Shown here piece by piece: positions 11,459 to 22,787 of a DNA stretch of 64,000 nt. The position numbers were made by a program, and so were the translations under genes. Every line of letters starts with the position of its first letter. Position 1 is the stretch's first letter. Origin of the DNA: Cryptomeria japonica (lineage: Eukaryota; Streptophyta; Pinopsida; Cupressales; Cupressaceae); NCBI RefSeq assembly GCF_030272615.1, contig NC_081407.1, positions 144,962,897-145,026,896 of the forward strand, read 5' to 3'. The notes beneath the pieces were generated by a model. The model did not search any database, was not told the origin of the DNA, and saw only the letters and a list, made by a program, of their open reading frames with translations.

Positions 11459-12636
11459 TGTCAGTGATAGGGAGTGTGTGCAACGCACAACACAGCTATA
11501 CCAGATTCCCATCTGCAGTGATAGGCTCCAATACTAGAGGTTTCCAGCCTTTAAAAAGTGCAGATTTAAACCTTCACAAAGCCCACGTGCCCAAGGGGAA
11601 GAAGTACAACCCTCCTGGAAGGGTGATTTGCATTAGAAATTCAAATCTTCACCAGAAGCAGCAAATGAACTATCAAAATGGGGCACCCAGCTATGACCAA
11701 TGCTTTGGCAAAATACCTCGAACCAAACAACTCTTCCTCTAAGAGGTATGAACAAATATGGTTTCTCTGCAACTCTGAAAATGAAGACCAGCGCTCTAAA
11801 CAAGCATCCAAACACCACTAAACTCGAACAACACTCTCAAAAAGAATACACTACACCAAAAACTAAATACCCACATCAAAATACTTTGAATATCTTCATT
11901 ATTTTCAAACCCAAAACACCTAAATGACAAGCCACGCTGAAAAATTTGTATCTGTATACTCCAACCAGCTAGGTTGGATATTTCACTACTAAAACCGGCG
12001 CCACGAAAGAGGGTTTTCGTCCTCAACCAGCAACAAGAGAACTCTCTAAGTTCATTCCATCAGCATCTCCTTAAGTTGTCAATTTAGAATGCTCAAATGA
12101 TAGCTCAAAACTCATATTTTATATTTATAATGTGGAGGGAAGAATTAGGGCAGCACACTTGAAATTTGAATATTTTCTCACTTTGATTTTTTAAAACATT
12201 ATGATATTCCCCTCTCCTTAGCATCTCCTTTTGGGATTATGTAATAAACTTTTTATAACTTATGTTTCTCCCCCTTCCCTAGGCATAGCATTTGCAGACA
12301 TAAAAGAACACTTTATGTCACTTAAGTTATAGTCACTTTATAAAACACTTAAGTGAAAACATAAAATATTATTCATCTAGCCTTAAAACTCACCAAGGCA
12401 CTGAATTCAAAAACATTTCACTCTGAACTGAGAGGAAATAGAGGTTGAGACCAAGTGCCCAAAATGACAATAAAAATAGCATATGCTAAAAAATAGAAAC
12501 TCTATTGGAACATATTGAAATCACTTGCTCAAGCTCTCCACAAATCACTGAGTCCCCTAACCAACTCCACTTAGCCTACAGTAACTAGGCAACATGCTAA
12601 TGGGAAACCAAATTGACTAGGTGCAACAAGGGGACA
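11459..12636 (-). mobile_element. LTR of a Ty3/gypsy chromovirus (minus strand)
   Basis: On the minus strand it starts TGTCCC at 12636 and ends CTGACA at 11459, giving TGTC...GACA termini. Before the solo-LTR insertion its start was joined to a polypurine tract, now at 17546-17562, that follows the integrase end. A TATAAATA box lies on the minus strand near 12130, followed by R-like sequence. The start is repeated in a fragment at 31346-31396. The left boundary is less certain than the right, because a G-rich run next to 11458 could itself be a plus-strand PPT. Confidence 0.5.
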
Positions 12637-13216
12637 TGTGACGTTTTCACACATTGCCCCATTGCAAATGGAGATCCCCTTGCTTTTTCTTTTTAGGGCA
12701 GTGTTTTGGCATCTTGGGGTTTTGTCTCCGGTCTCTCGCCTTTGCAAATGAGTCAAGTTTTAAAAAAAAATGGAGGAGTTATCAAAATCAATGAAGAGGA
12801 AAAGTGGTCAAATGAACGTTCTAATGTCACGGATGTGCTCATAAATGTTGAAGGAGTAAAATCGCAATTTTCCGGGGTCAATTCTAGCAACTTCTTATTT
12901 TTTAGGAATTTTTTTTTTTTTTACTTTTTTCTAAATTTAGAAAGTTTTGTTTTTGGCATTTTGGGGCCAATCCAGGAGCTTCCTTTTCAGTCTGTTTTTT
13001 TTCTAAAAATAGAAAATTGCTTTTTTTCTTTTTTCGGGACACAGATGGTTTCAGAGTCAGGAAAAGAGTCAAGTCGGGAAGGTTCATCTAGAACAAACCA
13101 GGTATGAATTCGCTTTCGAATCCAGAGGATGTTTTCTAAAAAGCTAATTGAAGATCACCGGAATTTGACTAAGTTTGGAACTCAAATTAAGAAATTCCTT
13201 GCTCAAATTATGAAGA

Positions 13217-14545
13217 ATGCCTATCCATGGAGGAATTTCTTGTTTCATGATGAAGTTCGCTATGGGAAAAGAGGAAGTCTCCTTGATCAAGTAATGAGTT
13301 GACCTTACAAGTCAATAAATTCGTAACTAAGCATGAAGTTTGCTCAAGAATGGTGAAAATTTCTTTTTTAAATGTCAAAGTTCACTCAGCAATGAAGGAA
13401 TTTCCAAGGCAGCACCAAGTCCGCCCATGGTATCGAGAGGAAGAATCCTCAAGCTTTATGAAGTCCGCCTTGGGAAGCATCAAAATTTCCAAGAGCAAGT
13501 GAAGTCCACCCTCTAGGTGAGTAAAGTTCCTTGTCAACATGTGAAGTCTGCCTTAGGAGGTAGAAATCTTCCTTGCCTCATGCCCCAGTCCACCCAAGCA
13601 AGGTGAAAAGTTCCTTGGCAGCGAGCAAAGTCCGCCCAAGGTAAGGTAAAAGTTCCTTGGCAGCAAGCAAAGTCCGCCCTACCTAAAGCGAAACTTCCTT
13701 GGGAGCAAGCAAAGTCTGCTCTAGGCATTGGAAAACTTCCCAAACCAATGATGAAGTCCGTTCAAGGAGGATGAAATAAAATATGGCTAAGTGTTGGTGG
13801 AAAGCAAGAAAGTGTTGAGTCAAGATGAAGTTCGCATGGGAATTTTCCTATCCAAATACTAATCATGCCTATCCATGGAGGAATTTCTTGTTTCATGATG
13901 AAGTTTGCTATGGGAAAAGAGGAAGTCTCCATGGTCAAGTAATGAGTTAACCTTACGAGTGAAGAAATTCATAACTAAGCATGAAGTTTGCTCAAGAATG
14001 GTGAAAATTTCTTGTTTAAATGTCAAAGTTCACTCAGCAATGAAGGAATTTCCAAGCCAGCACCAAGTCCGCCCATGGTATCGAGAGGAAGAATCCTCAA
14101 GTTTCATGAAGTCCGCCTTGGGAAGCATCAAAATTTCCAAGAGCAAGTGAAGTCCGTCCACTAGGTGAGTAAAGTTCCCTGTCAACATGTGAAGTCTGCC
14201 TTAGGAGGTCGAAATCTTCCTTGCCTCATGCCCCAGTGCACCCAAGCAAGGTGAAAAGTTCCTTGGCAGCAAACAAAGTCCGCCTAAGGTTCCTTGGCAG
14301 AAAGCAAAGTCCACCCCGCCTCAAGCGAAACTTCCTTGGGAGCAAGCAAAGTCCACCCCGCCTCAAGTGAAACTTCCTTGGGAGCAAGCAAAGTCCGCTC
14401 TAGGAATTGGAAAACTTCCCAAACCAATGATGAAGTCTGCCCAAGGAGGATGAAATAAAATATGGCTAAGTGTTAGCAGAAAGCAAGAAAGTGTTAGAGT
14501 GAGGATGAAGTTCGCATGGGAATTTTCCTATCCAAATACTAATCA
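13217..14545 (+). repeat. Tandem duplication, period 648 bp, of the AAGTCCGCCC array
   Basis: The segment starting ATGCCTATCCATGGAGG at 13217 recurs at 13865 with few differences; both copies end near GGAATTTTCCTATCC. Within each copy a shorter unit of about 40-45 bp (TTCCTTGGCAGC...AAGTCCGCCC) is itself repeated. Confidence 0.85.
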
Positions 14546-15492
14546 GCCTTTTAAACCAAGAAAATTTCTTGCTCCTTGCTCAAGTCCACCTAGGGAGGTG
14601 TGAATTATCCTTGTTCTATCATATGGTCTTCCCTAGGAAAGGGGTAAAATTCCATGTGGAATAACCAAGTCTGCTCTATGGTGAGAAAGCTCCCTAAGCC
14701 CATATGAAGTCTGCCCTAGGTGGATAAATCAGAAGTTTGGCTAAAGATGAAAGAAGCGTGGAAATCAAAGAGAAATTCGTCCAAGTTGAGAAGTAAAATT
14801 TGGTGGATTAAAGCAAGAAAAGCAAAAAAGAGAAATAAAGCACAAGGAAATTCGCACAAGTCATAGGAGGAAAAGAGTTGGAAAATTCTTGACAAAGTGA
14901 AGATGAATAAAGCAAAAAAAAGGGTTGGAACCAACATGAAATTTGCCTAGTGTTGAAGAAAGGTGAATTAAAGCAAAAAAAATCTAAAGGCACAAAGAAA
15001 TTCGCCTAAGGGAAGGAGCTTTGAAATTTGGCTAAGTATAGGTGAATTAAAACAAGTTAAAAATTAAAGAAAAAAGGTTGAAATCAACATGAAATCCGCC
15101 TAAGTATTGAAAGAAAAGTGATAAGGTGAATAAAAACAAGAAAGTTAAAACCAAGAGGAAATTTGCCCGAGTGTTAATACCTTGGAGGAAAACTTGAAAG
15201 TTTGGTTAAGTGTCAAGGAAATTCCTCAAGCAAGAAGCAAATCCGTTAAAGAAAGATGAAGGAAAATTCAGCTAAGTGTTAGTGGATTAAAAGAAAAGTT
15301 TAAATCAAGCGCCAAGTTTTCCCAAGGATAGTCAAAATTCCTTGTCCAAATGTTGATTCCGCCTTGGGAATTTTTTTTTTTCCCTAGAGCAACATCAAGT
15401 CCGTTCCAAGAGAAGAGTAAAATTTCCAAAGCACATAGCAAGACCACCCTACAATGTATGGAAAAGGTCCTAACCACATTTCAAGTTCGCCT

Positions 15493-15618
15493 GGGCATAC
15501 ATGATAGCTTCTCAACCAAGTGTACAGTCCGCCCGGGCATACATGATAGCTTCTCAACCAAGTGTACAGTCTGCTCGGGCATACATGATAGCTTCTCAAC
15601 CAAGCGTATAGTTCGCCC
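15493..15618 (+). repeat. Three tandem copies of a 42-bp unit
   Basis: The unit begins GGGCATACATGATAGC at 15493, 15535 and 15577. The copies differ by only a few bases. It is a local expansion inside the solo-LTR array. Confidence 0.9.
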
Positions 15619-16635
15619 AAGGTGAAGAGAAAGAGAAGTATATGTGGTTTAAGACAAGCAAAAGTTAAAGCAAAAGGTTAAGATCAACATGTGCAAAATT
15701 TTCCCAAGTGTTGAAAAGGTTCAAAACTCTATAAAATTTGGCTAAAGTACAAGTTTTCGAGACATCTTCTGGGAGAATTTCAAAGCCAATTGCAGGACAA
15801 CTTTCACTTCAAATCATCTTGTTTTTTTTTTATGCTTTTAGGGGCGAAATGCTTCAATTTCCAAAATTTTCATAAGTTAAATAAGAATTATCCCTCGAAA
15901 ACTCCTTCAAACTTTACACTCCGGGATGGGAATAAACATCCAACCCCCTTATTGTTTTTAACTTAGAAAGTTTTCATGATTTTCAAGAGGTAGATGTCGG
16001 CTCATGAAGGGATTTCCAAAAAGGTGTAGATGAAGTTCAATAACAAAGGAACTTGTTGGAAAGATGATTCCACAATGCATGGAAGGACAACATTCATGCT
16101 TCAAGGTGGAATCCAAAGATGAATGGAACAAAGGATTTACACTTCATCAAGACATTCAAGAAGATTAAGTCATACAAGGATGAAAGGCTCTACAACAACC
16201 TTGGATTTCTTTTGGAAATCCAAAATCAAAAGAAAGAACTTGTCAATATGGAGGATTGTTCAAGAAGCACAAGATCAAAGTGAAGATGAGGATTAGTTTG
16301 AACATAAAGAAAACTTGAGAATGATGGTGAACACAAAAGCTTCCACACCAAGGAACGATAAGTTCAATGAAGAAAATGTTCTAATCATCTTGAATTTCCT
16401 TCGGAAATCCAAGAGTAAAGTGTCAACACTTCTTCATGATGGGGAATCAAATTTGCGAGGCAAGCTAAGGTGGCATCCCGATCATCAATCAACCAATCTA
16501 GGGGTTCCAAGTTAGACATGTCCAGGTGCAATGAACTAGACTCAACAAGTGGAAGATATTAAATGGCTCCTATTTTCTCATTGGTTATCCAAATATTGTA
16601 ATTTTCTCGTTGACCAAAAGGAGGTTTTTGCAATT

Positions 16636-16722
16636 AACCCTAATTAGGGTTTTATTTGTTAATCTTGGTTGTTGATCTTGGATCAATTTGGGCCGTTGCT
16701 TTGTAATGGGGTGCCTATATAA
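16636..16722 (+). promoter_or_regulatory. LTR core promoter: palindromic telo-box plus TATA box
   Basis: AACCCTAATTAGGGTT lies at 16636-16651 and TATATAA at 16716-16722. The spacing matches the LTRs at 21848 and 61222 within about a base. AAACCCTA is the known plant telo-box. Confidence 0.7.
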
Positions 16723-17545
16723 ACCCTCCTCCTCTCAATTGTAAGAGAGATTTTTTGAGAAATTGTTGTAGTGATACTTCTTAAGTGCTAAGACATAATT
16801 CATTGTTCAATTGTTGGTGAATTTTTGTCTACTTTTGCAAGTTAGCATTGTTTCTTGGCTCTCATTAGAGTAGGTTTTATTTTCAAGTTGTTTGATTGAA
16901 TGAAGGATTTGATGGAATTGCTCAATGTGGGATGACGTGTTCATACTTTTGATAATTGGATGCTTTTCAATTATTGTGCAAAGTTAGCCTGAACCATTAA
17001 ATGAAATTTAACTTCTATTGCTTTATACATTGTTCAAAATGTTGGTGAATATGCGTAATATGAAAATCTTTTGAATTCCTTTGAAGATAGCACCATTCTT
17101 GTGTACTTGTTGAATTTGGCAAAGCAAGAATTGGTTTTAAATTGCACGTTTGCAATTTCTGTCTCTCGAGTTCATAGGATTAGAATTATCTTCCTAAACT
17201 CTGTCCCTTTTGCCCTTTTTTTCCAAGTCTTAGTAGAAGTAGGATTGAAAAGAACTTATTGCAAAATTATTCCAAAAAAGAAGAAAGTTACAAGCATCAA
17301 CAATTAGCAGAATCCTTTGATTGATTCACTCCTTGAACAATTATGTAAGTCCCCCTTGAGATTACCAACATATCACATCGAACCAACTGAGACTATCCGC
17401 ATGAATCTAAAACCTTGGAGTCGTCTTTGTGATCACACAGTCCATTTGTTTAGCACATAGAATATTTTGATAAGGAGAGAATAGGATATCTCTTGGTATT
17501 TTAATCTGAGTTGTGCGTGCATAAAAAACACACCAATAGGACATT

Positions 17546-17562
17546 ATAGTCCTCCCTCCCCA
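17546..17562 (-). other. Polypurine tract of the chromovirus
   Basis: On the minus strand GGGGAGGGAGGACTATAA lies just after the integrase end (17599). It would directly precede the LTR start TGTCCC at 12636 if the solo LTR were removed. Confidence 0.6.
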
Positions 17563-17598
17563 AAATTGTTTGTCCTCAAGAAATCACATGTTTGGACG

Positions 17599-17893
17599 CT
17601 ACAAAATCTGCTCTCTCTCCCACATTGCATCCTCCATTGGTAAATTGTTCCCCTTCACTAAGTACTCTATGATAACCCTATTCCAAAGAGTACGCTCCCT
17701 GAAATCAATCATTGCCTTTGGAACCAATATCAAATTTCCTTCCTCATCCCAAGGAGACAACTCTATAGAAGGAATCACATTACGTCCAAGTGCCTTCTTG
17801 AGATGTGATATGTAGAAAACATTATGCATGTTGCTACTCTTAGGTAGCTCAAGCTCATAAGCCACCTCTTCAATCCTCCTAGTGACTCAGAAC
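17599..17893 (-). pseudogene. Ty3/gypsy integrase C-terminus, distal part
   Basis: The minus-strand translation gives GPF*VTRRIEE, then VAYELELP and VFYISHLKKALG, the C-terminal chromodomain-proximal region of chromovirus integrase. It ends at 17599. A TGA at 17887-17889 replaces the usual Trp codon, so it is inactive. It is separated from the upstream part (30977-31345) by the 13-kb element at 17899-30971. The GGTCC target duplication encodes the G-P of the FYGP motif on both sides, which proves that the two parts were contiguous. Confidence 0.85.
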
Positions 17894-18342
17894 GGTCCTG
17901 TTGTGACGTTTTCACACATCGCCCCATTGCAAATGGGGACCCATGTTTTTTGCTCGTTTTGTTCGTTTTCGCTTTGCTTTTTTTTAGGGTTTTGTTAGTT
18001 TGTTAGTTGTCTGGATTTAGGGTCAAGCCTTAGGGTTTTAATTACCGTCTTTTCGGACCAGAATCCAGTCGCTTTTGAGAGCTTTTGAGTTTCCTTTTCT
18101 AGAATGCAAATTTTGAATGAAATGAATTCGCCAGAATGGTCTAATTTTCAATTGGAATGTTGACGCAGAGTCTAAATTCGTCTAAGTGTTGATGATGAAA
18201 CATGAATTTTGTCCAATTGAGTAATTTTGACCAAATTTTGACTTTTTTGATTTTTGATCCTAGGCATTTCAAATGATTTGTTTTCGCCTTGTGAAGTGAT
18301 AAAATGTGTAAAATCATGATATTTTGGCCTGTAGGAGCAAAA

Positions 18343-20532
18343 TCGCTCCTGTCCCTCAGTGAAGGACGGGAGCTCGTTTTCAAATATCTCATCATTCTTG
18401 CAGAGTCCAGACAAATTTTACGTTTGAAGTGATGGAGAACGGCGAGATCTTTCCATTGAATATAAATTGAAGATTTTCATGAGCACAGAAATGCCTCCAG
18501 GGGGAAGATCGCTCCTGTCCCTCAGTGAAGGACCGGAGCTACAAATTCAATTTCGCCTTGTCCTTGCAAGATTTTGAAAGTTTAATGATTTGAGGACGTC
18601 CGAAGGAAGATACTTTGCCAAATGAATATAATTTGATATGCAAAAACGAAGGAGAATGACCTATATTGACCATATCGCTCCTGTCCCTCTCCAAGGGACC
18701 AGGGCGAGGTACCTTGTAGCTCTCGTCCCTCTCCCAGGGACCAGAGCGATTTCCTTCATTATGCAAAATCCAGACAAAGGTCAAGGCAAGTTTACGTTCA
18801 AAAACAAGGAAAAACATGAGATAAATGCGTTGAATATAAATTGAAGATTTTTGGGACGTCCATAACAGTGCTAATTGCCTAAATCGCTCCTGTCCCTCAG
18901 TGAAGGACCGGAGCTACAAATCCAATTTTGCTTTGTCCTTGCAAGATTTTAACGTCTTGACGATGTGAGAAGGTCCAAAGAGGTACATTTTATCAAATGA
19001 ATATAACTTGAAGTGCTGTCGGGGAGATCAACAGGGTAGCAAGTCCGGCTTGAGTGAGGTCCTGATCCTGAAATTTGGCTAAGTCTGGAATGCCCTGATC
19101 CTGAATTTGACTAAGTCTGGAAACTGAAAAAACCTCCAAAAACTAGATTTTGCAATATAACTCCTGGAGGTCTGAAACCACTCTCAAACATCCTGAAAGT
19201 ATATATGGAATATAACTTAAAGTATAAGAAAGAAGAAACATAGAAGGAAATGTCACTTATACTTAAATGTTATATTCCATTAAAATTGTCCTGATCGAGA
19301 GTGCGACAAGTCAAATTTCGCTCGTGTCCCTCACCAAGGGACCAGAGCGAAAATGCTTAGTTGAGCCATTCCTGACCTTGTTTGGACGAATCGAGACATC
19401 AAAGGCATGGTGAAGGACGAAATGAGCATGATAGAGCATCCAGACTTGATCAAAAACAATGAGATGATGAAGTTTTGCCTAGAGGGTCAAATTCGCTCCT
19501 GTCCCTCACTGAAGGACCAGAGCGAAATTCTTCATAAGGTACGATCTAGGCAAAGATCAAGCAAATTTTATGTTCGAAGGCAAGAAAGGAGGTCAATCGA
19601 ACCCGTTGAAGACAAATTGAAGATTATCAAACGTCAACAAAGGACCAAAATGCTTAAGTTCGCTCCTGTCCCTCAGGAAGGGACCAGAGCGATTTTTGTT
19701 GTGGATGACTTTCTTGCACAGTTTGAACCGATCTCAAGGCATGGATGAATAGAAGAGCACATTACGAACCCGTTGAATATAAGTTTTGAAGGTGACAAAG
19801 TGAAATAAGGCCCATAGAGCTAAAATCGCTCCTGTCCCTCTCCAAGGGACCAGAGCGAAATTCTTATGAAGGCTTAAAATTTGAAAGTTTATCAAGCATC
19901 AAGTGATCACGAAGGATCAAGGAACTTTATTTTGCACGATGATGGTGATTGCAAGTTGGAGAACGCAAGCATGAACCCAAAGACTTGAAGTTCGCTCCTG
20001 TCCCTCAGGAAGGGACCAGAGCGATATTGATTATAGTTGCTAATTCCTTCAAAAATCACGTTAAGTCAAGGTTTTGCAAAGGGGTAAAAGGTACAAGGTG
20101 TCTTTTGAAGATGATATGCAAGAGTTTTGAACGTAAAAGTGTTATCAATTAAGTTAAAGGACTCATATCGCTCCTGTCCTTTGGACAAGGACCAAGGCGA
20201 TTTTTACTAAAACACTCATGTTCCGACAAAATCAAGACAATGCAAGGATAGCTAAGGTCAAGGACGTCCTTTAAGAGGCAATGAACGAGGAACCAAGGAT
20301 GAAAGATGACACGTTTTGGCTAGAGCTTCAGGATCGCTCCTGTCCCTCTTCAAGGGACCAGGGCGATATCACATCTAAGGGACATTTATTTGCAAGACAA
20401 GTCACTCAAGTTTGAAAATCCTAGCGAAAATGCCAATTCCAACGTGAGGTTAAAGGCTTTGAACGTCAAAAGTGCAAAAAATCAAGACCAAGTGATGGAT
20501 CGCTCCTGTCCCTTAGTCAGGGACCAGGGCGA
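18343..20532 (+). repeat. Array of 13 hairpin motifs, mostly 166 bp apart
   Basis: Motif starts: 18343, 18509, 18675, 18719, 18884, 19318, 19493, 19660, 19826, 19992, 20168, 20334 and 20500. Each motif is about 32 bp, with arms TCGCTC..GTCCCT and AGGGAC..GAGCGA around a 5-9 nt loop. Most steps are 166-167 bp. Two are 175-176 bp. One motif is inserted about 44 bp after its neighbour. The spacers share only a weak second block (GAATATAAATTGAAG), so this is a diverged ~166-bp tandem repeat whose palindrome is the best-kept part. Confidence 0.92.
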
Positions 20533-20863
20533 TGAGGTACATATTTTCCATGTTTTTTAAAAATTTTGGCGCTCAAACGCATTTTTGAATTTATTTAAAT
20601 GCTAGGAAAATCGATATTTAATTAATGGCATTTAAATTTAGCGCTTGGTATTAATTGATTATTTTTGCCTTGTAAGAAAATCGAATTTATTAATTAAAAA
20701 TGAAGGCATTTAATAATTGATTATTAATTCATTAAAAAAATTAAATGGAGCGCTTGGTATTTATTTGTTTTATGGAGGTCGGCCCTTGTTATTCATTTAA
20801 AAATCATTTAAATTGCTTTATTTTTACAAAGTCGGCCTAAATGGTGGTGAGAGGTGTGAGCGC

Positions 20864-20870
20864 TATAAAG
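20864..20870 (+). promoter_or_regulatory. Second, upstream TATA box in the LTR
   Basis: GCGCTATAAAGGGAGG lies 1.07 kb before the main LTR TATA, followed by CT/A-rich sequence that could hold a start site. About 350 bp on, an intron-like pair occurs (donor AG/GTATGG near 21222, acceptor TTGTGTAG/G near 21420). The copy in the 3' LTR is at 29048. Confidence 0.35.
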
Positions 20871-21847
20871 GGAGGGGTAGTTTATTTCATTTTCACATCA
20901 TCATTTATCATCTCTCATATGCGACTTGGAGAAGGCAAAGGAGGAACGAATTTCATTTCAAGCTAGAAGGCACTAGTAACTATCCAAAGGAGAGGCGAAC
21001 TTGAAGTTTCTATTTGAGCGAAGTTGCCTAGGACGTCAAAGACATATCAAAGATGGCGAAATTGCTAACTTGAAGAAAAGATCACGTCCAAGGCTTGAAG
21101 GGTGGCGAAGTTGATAAGAGGAACGTTCTTTTGAAGATCACATCAAGACTATCGAATTTCAAATTTTGCCTAGGCGAATTCCTTTATTTTGCATTTTAGA
21201 GTTAAGCTCTCAAGTAAGGTATGGCAAGATCTCTTGTTTTAATTTCAAATTTTGATCGTCATTGCCTTAATTTTGAATTTTGAAATTTTGTTTTGCCTTA
21301 GCTCAGTTGTTTTTAGGAAATGATTAATAAAGGACTTATCATTAAGTTTCCTAAAATTTGCTCTCTAATTTATGTTATGTATTGCAAAATCATGTTACTA
21401 ATTTTGAAATGTTGTGTAGGCGTCAAATGGAGGTCTCTTCAAGGAAAATCAAGCCGGATCAAGGACGGTCTTCGCCAGGACGATCAAGCCAAGACATGGG
21501 CGACCTCTTCCAATCCAGCGTTCCAAGGCGAGGTACATCATCCTGCACATCAAGGACAAAAGGAGTTAGAACAAGAGTTAATCAAAGATAGCCTCTCAAC
21601 GACATCAAATTAAATATCTAGCAAGCTTCAAGTGTCAGATGAGGTGGCGTCCTAGTCATCATTTCTCCAATCAGAGAAGTCCATCTCAGCATGTCCAGAT
21701 TCAATGTACTTAACTCATGGAAGGTGGCACAAACTCCGATGTACCTACCCCGGCTATCCATTGGTCGATTTTTCTAGAAGGGACATGTGTCCAAGCAATA
21801 CAATTTTATCATTGGTCAAGCATTAAATGTTATGTAATGGTTGTAAC

Positions 21848-21936
21848 AAACCCTAATTAGGGTTTTCATTGTAAAATCTTGGCCATTGATCTTGAATTGA
21901 TCTAAGCCATCAAATTGTATTGTGGGCACTATATAA
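21848..21936 (+). promoter_or_regulatory. LTR core promoter: palindromic telo-box plus TATA box
   Basis: AAACCCTAATTAGGGTTT (21848-21865) is a perfect 18-bp palindrome made of two telo-boxes. TATATAA is at 21930-21936. The same arrangement occurs in the solo LTR and in the LTR at 58625. Confidence 0.75.
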
Positions 21937-22787
21937 GCCCAAACATTTCATTTGTAAAAGGAGAATTAGAGTGAAAGAGATTTTTAGATAGAATTAGAGA
22001 GATTTGTAAATAGTTGAAAGTAGTTAGAGAGTAGAATAGGAGGACAAGGCAAGAAATTGTTGCCATTGATTGTAAACAAACTCCATTTTCATTGAAGTAA
22101 TGGTGAAATATGTCGTTTTTCTTGCAATTTGCATGGTTTCTTGTTGAGTCTTCAATCTTAGATGGTAGATAATTAGATGAATGGAGGAAATGTGATTGAT
22201 TGATGGTGGAATTCGTACATCCATACTACTAGCAGTTTGTTGATTGCAGACTTGCCTTGCGTAGTCAACTGGAATCATTCAGCCTAAGCTCAATTTCAAT
22301 TTGTTGCCTCTTCATTGATATGCATCAACTTGGATGGTATCTATGCCTGCGGTGATAACTTGAACATCATAAAGCTCCCCTTAGAAGATTGCACTAGTCT
22401 TGTGTAGATGTTCCATTGATGTCAAAACAAGACCTAGTTAGAGTTTCATCAAAAGGTCAAGTCATTGCTCCTACATTCTTAGTATTAGGATTAGATCCTC
22501 TCTTCGCCCTTATCCTTTTTCTATTTTTTTTAATCTAAGTTAGTAAGAGCCTGTGTCCAGCAAAGCAGATCGGAAGTTCAATGTAAGTCCCCTTGTGATT
22601 CCAGCAAATCACATCATACCACTGGAGCTTGTCCACACGTGGAGACCCCACTAAAAGAACCTTGGAGTCTACCTAACTGATCCTTTACGCGAATCTTCAG
22701 CAGTTAGAGACTATTTTCTCAAGAGAGGATAAGATGCCTTTAGGTATTTTATTCTGTGTATGATTGTGTACAAAATACACGTCAACA

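Larger units (their letters stand above)
12637..17538 (+). mobile_element. Solo long LTR with 5-bp target duplication GGACA
   Basis: It starts TGTGACGTTTTCACACATTG, like the LTRs at 17899 and 58625, and ends ...CACCAATA, a mutated form of the family terminus CAACA. GGACA flanks it on both sides (12632-12636 and 17539-17543). It contains an array (13100-15650), a telo-box, a TATA box and R/U5, but no internal region or PBS, so it is a solo LTR formed by LTR-LTR recombination. It interrupts a chromovirus between its PPT and its 3' LTR. Confidence 0.85.
17899..22787 (+). mobile_element. 5' LTR, 4889 bp
   Basis: Order: terminal hairpin (17922-17938), array of 13 hairpins (18343-20532), AT-rich block with TTAATTAA-like words (20550-20800), an upstream TATA (20864), telo-box (21848), main TATA (21930), R/U5, and end CGTCAACA. 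It contains no intact coding frame. A short frame at 21320-21613 has no recognisable product. Confidence 0.93.

Noticed and set aside
15384-15620. 78-aa ORF with repeated YTWLRSYHVCPG peptide
   Set aside because: Direct consequence of the 42-bp tandem repeat; no independent evidence of coding.
18141-18817. Minus-strand ORFs of 80-92 aa inside the long LTR, repeated at 26326-27002 and 58866-59812
   Set aside because: They are shadows of the hairpin array: peptides such as SLRDRSDFAPTG are translations of the palindrome and recur in several frames and both orientations.
18638-20152. Plus-strand ORFs containing APVPQEGTRA / APVPLQGTRA peptides
   Set aside because: The recurring peptide is only the hairpin motif read in frame; no start context or homology.
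18343-20532. CRISPR-like array (short repeats at regular spacing)
   Set aside because: Plant nuclear retroelement context, spacers of ~134 bp that are themselves diverged repeats, and no cas genes.
21320-21613. 97-aa ORF in the 5' LTR, repeated at 29504
   Set aside because: Two overlapping frames of similar length; conserved only because the LTRs are near-identical.
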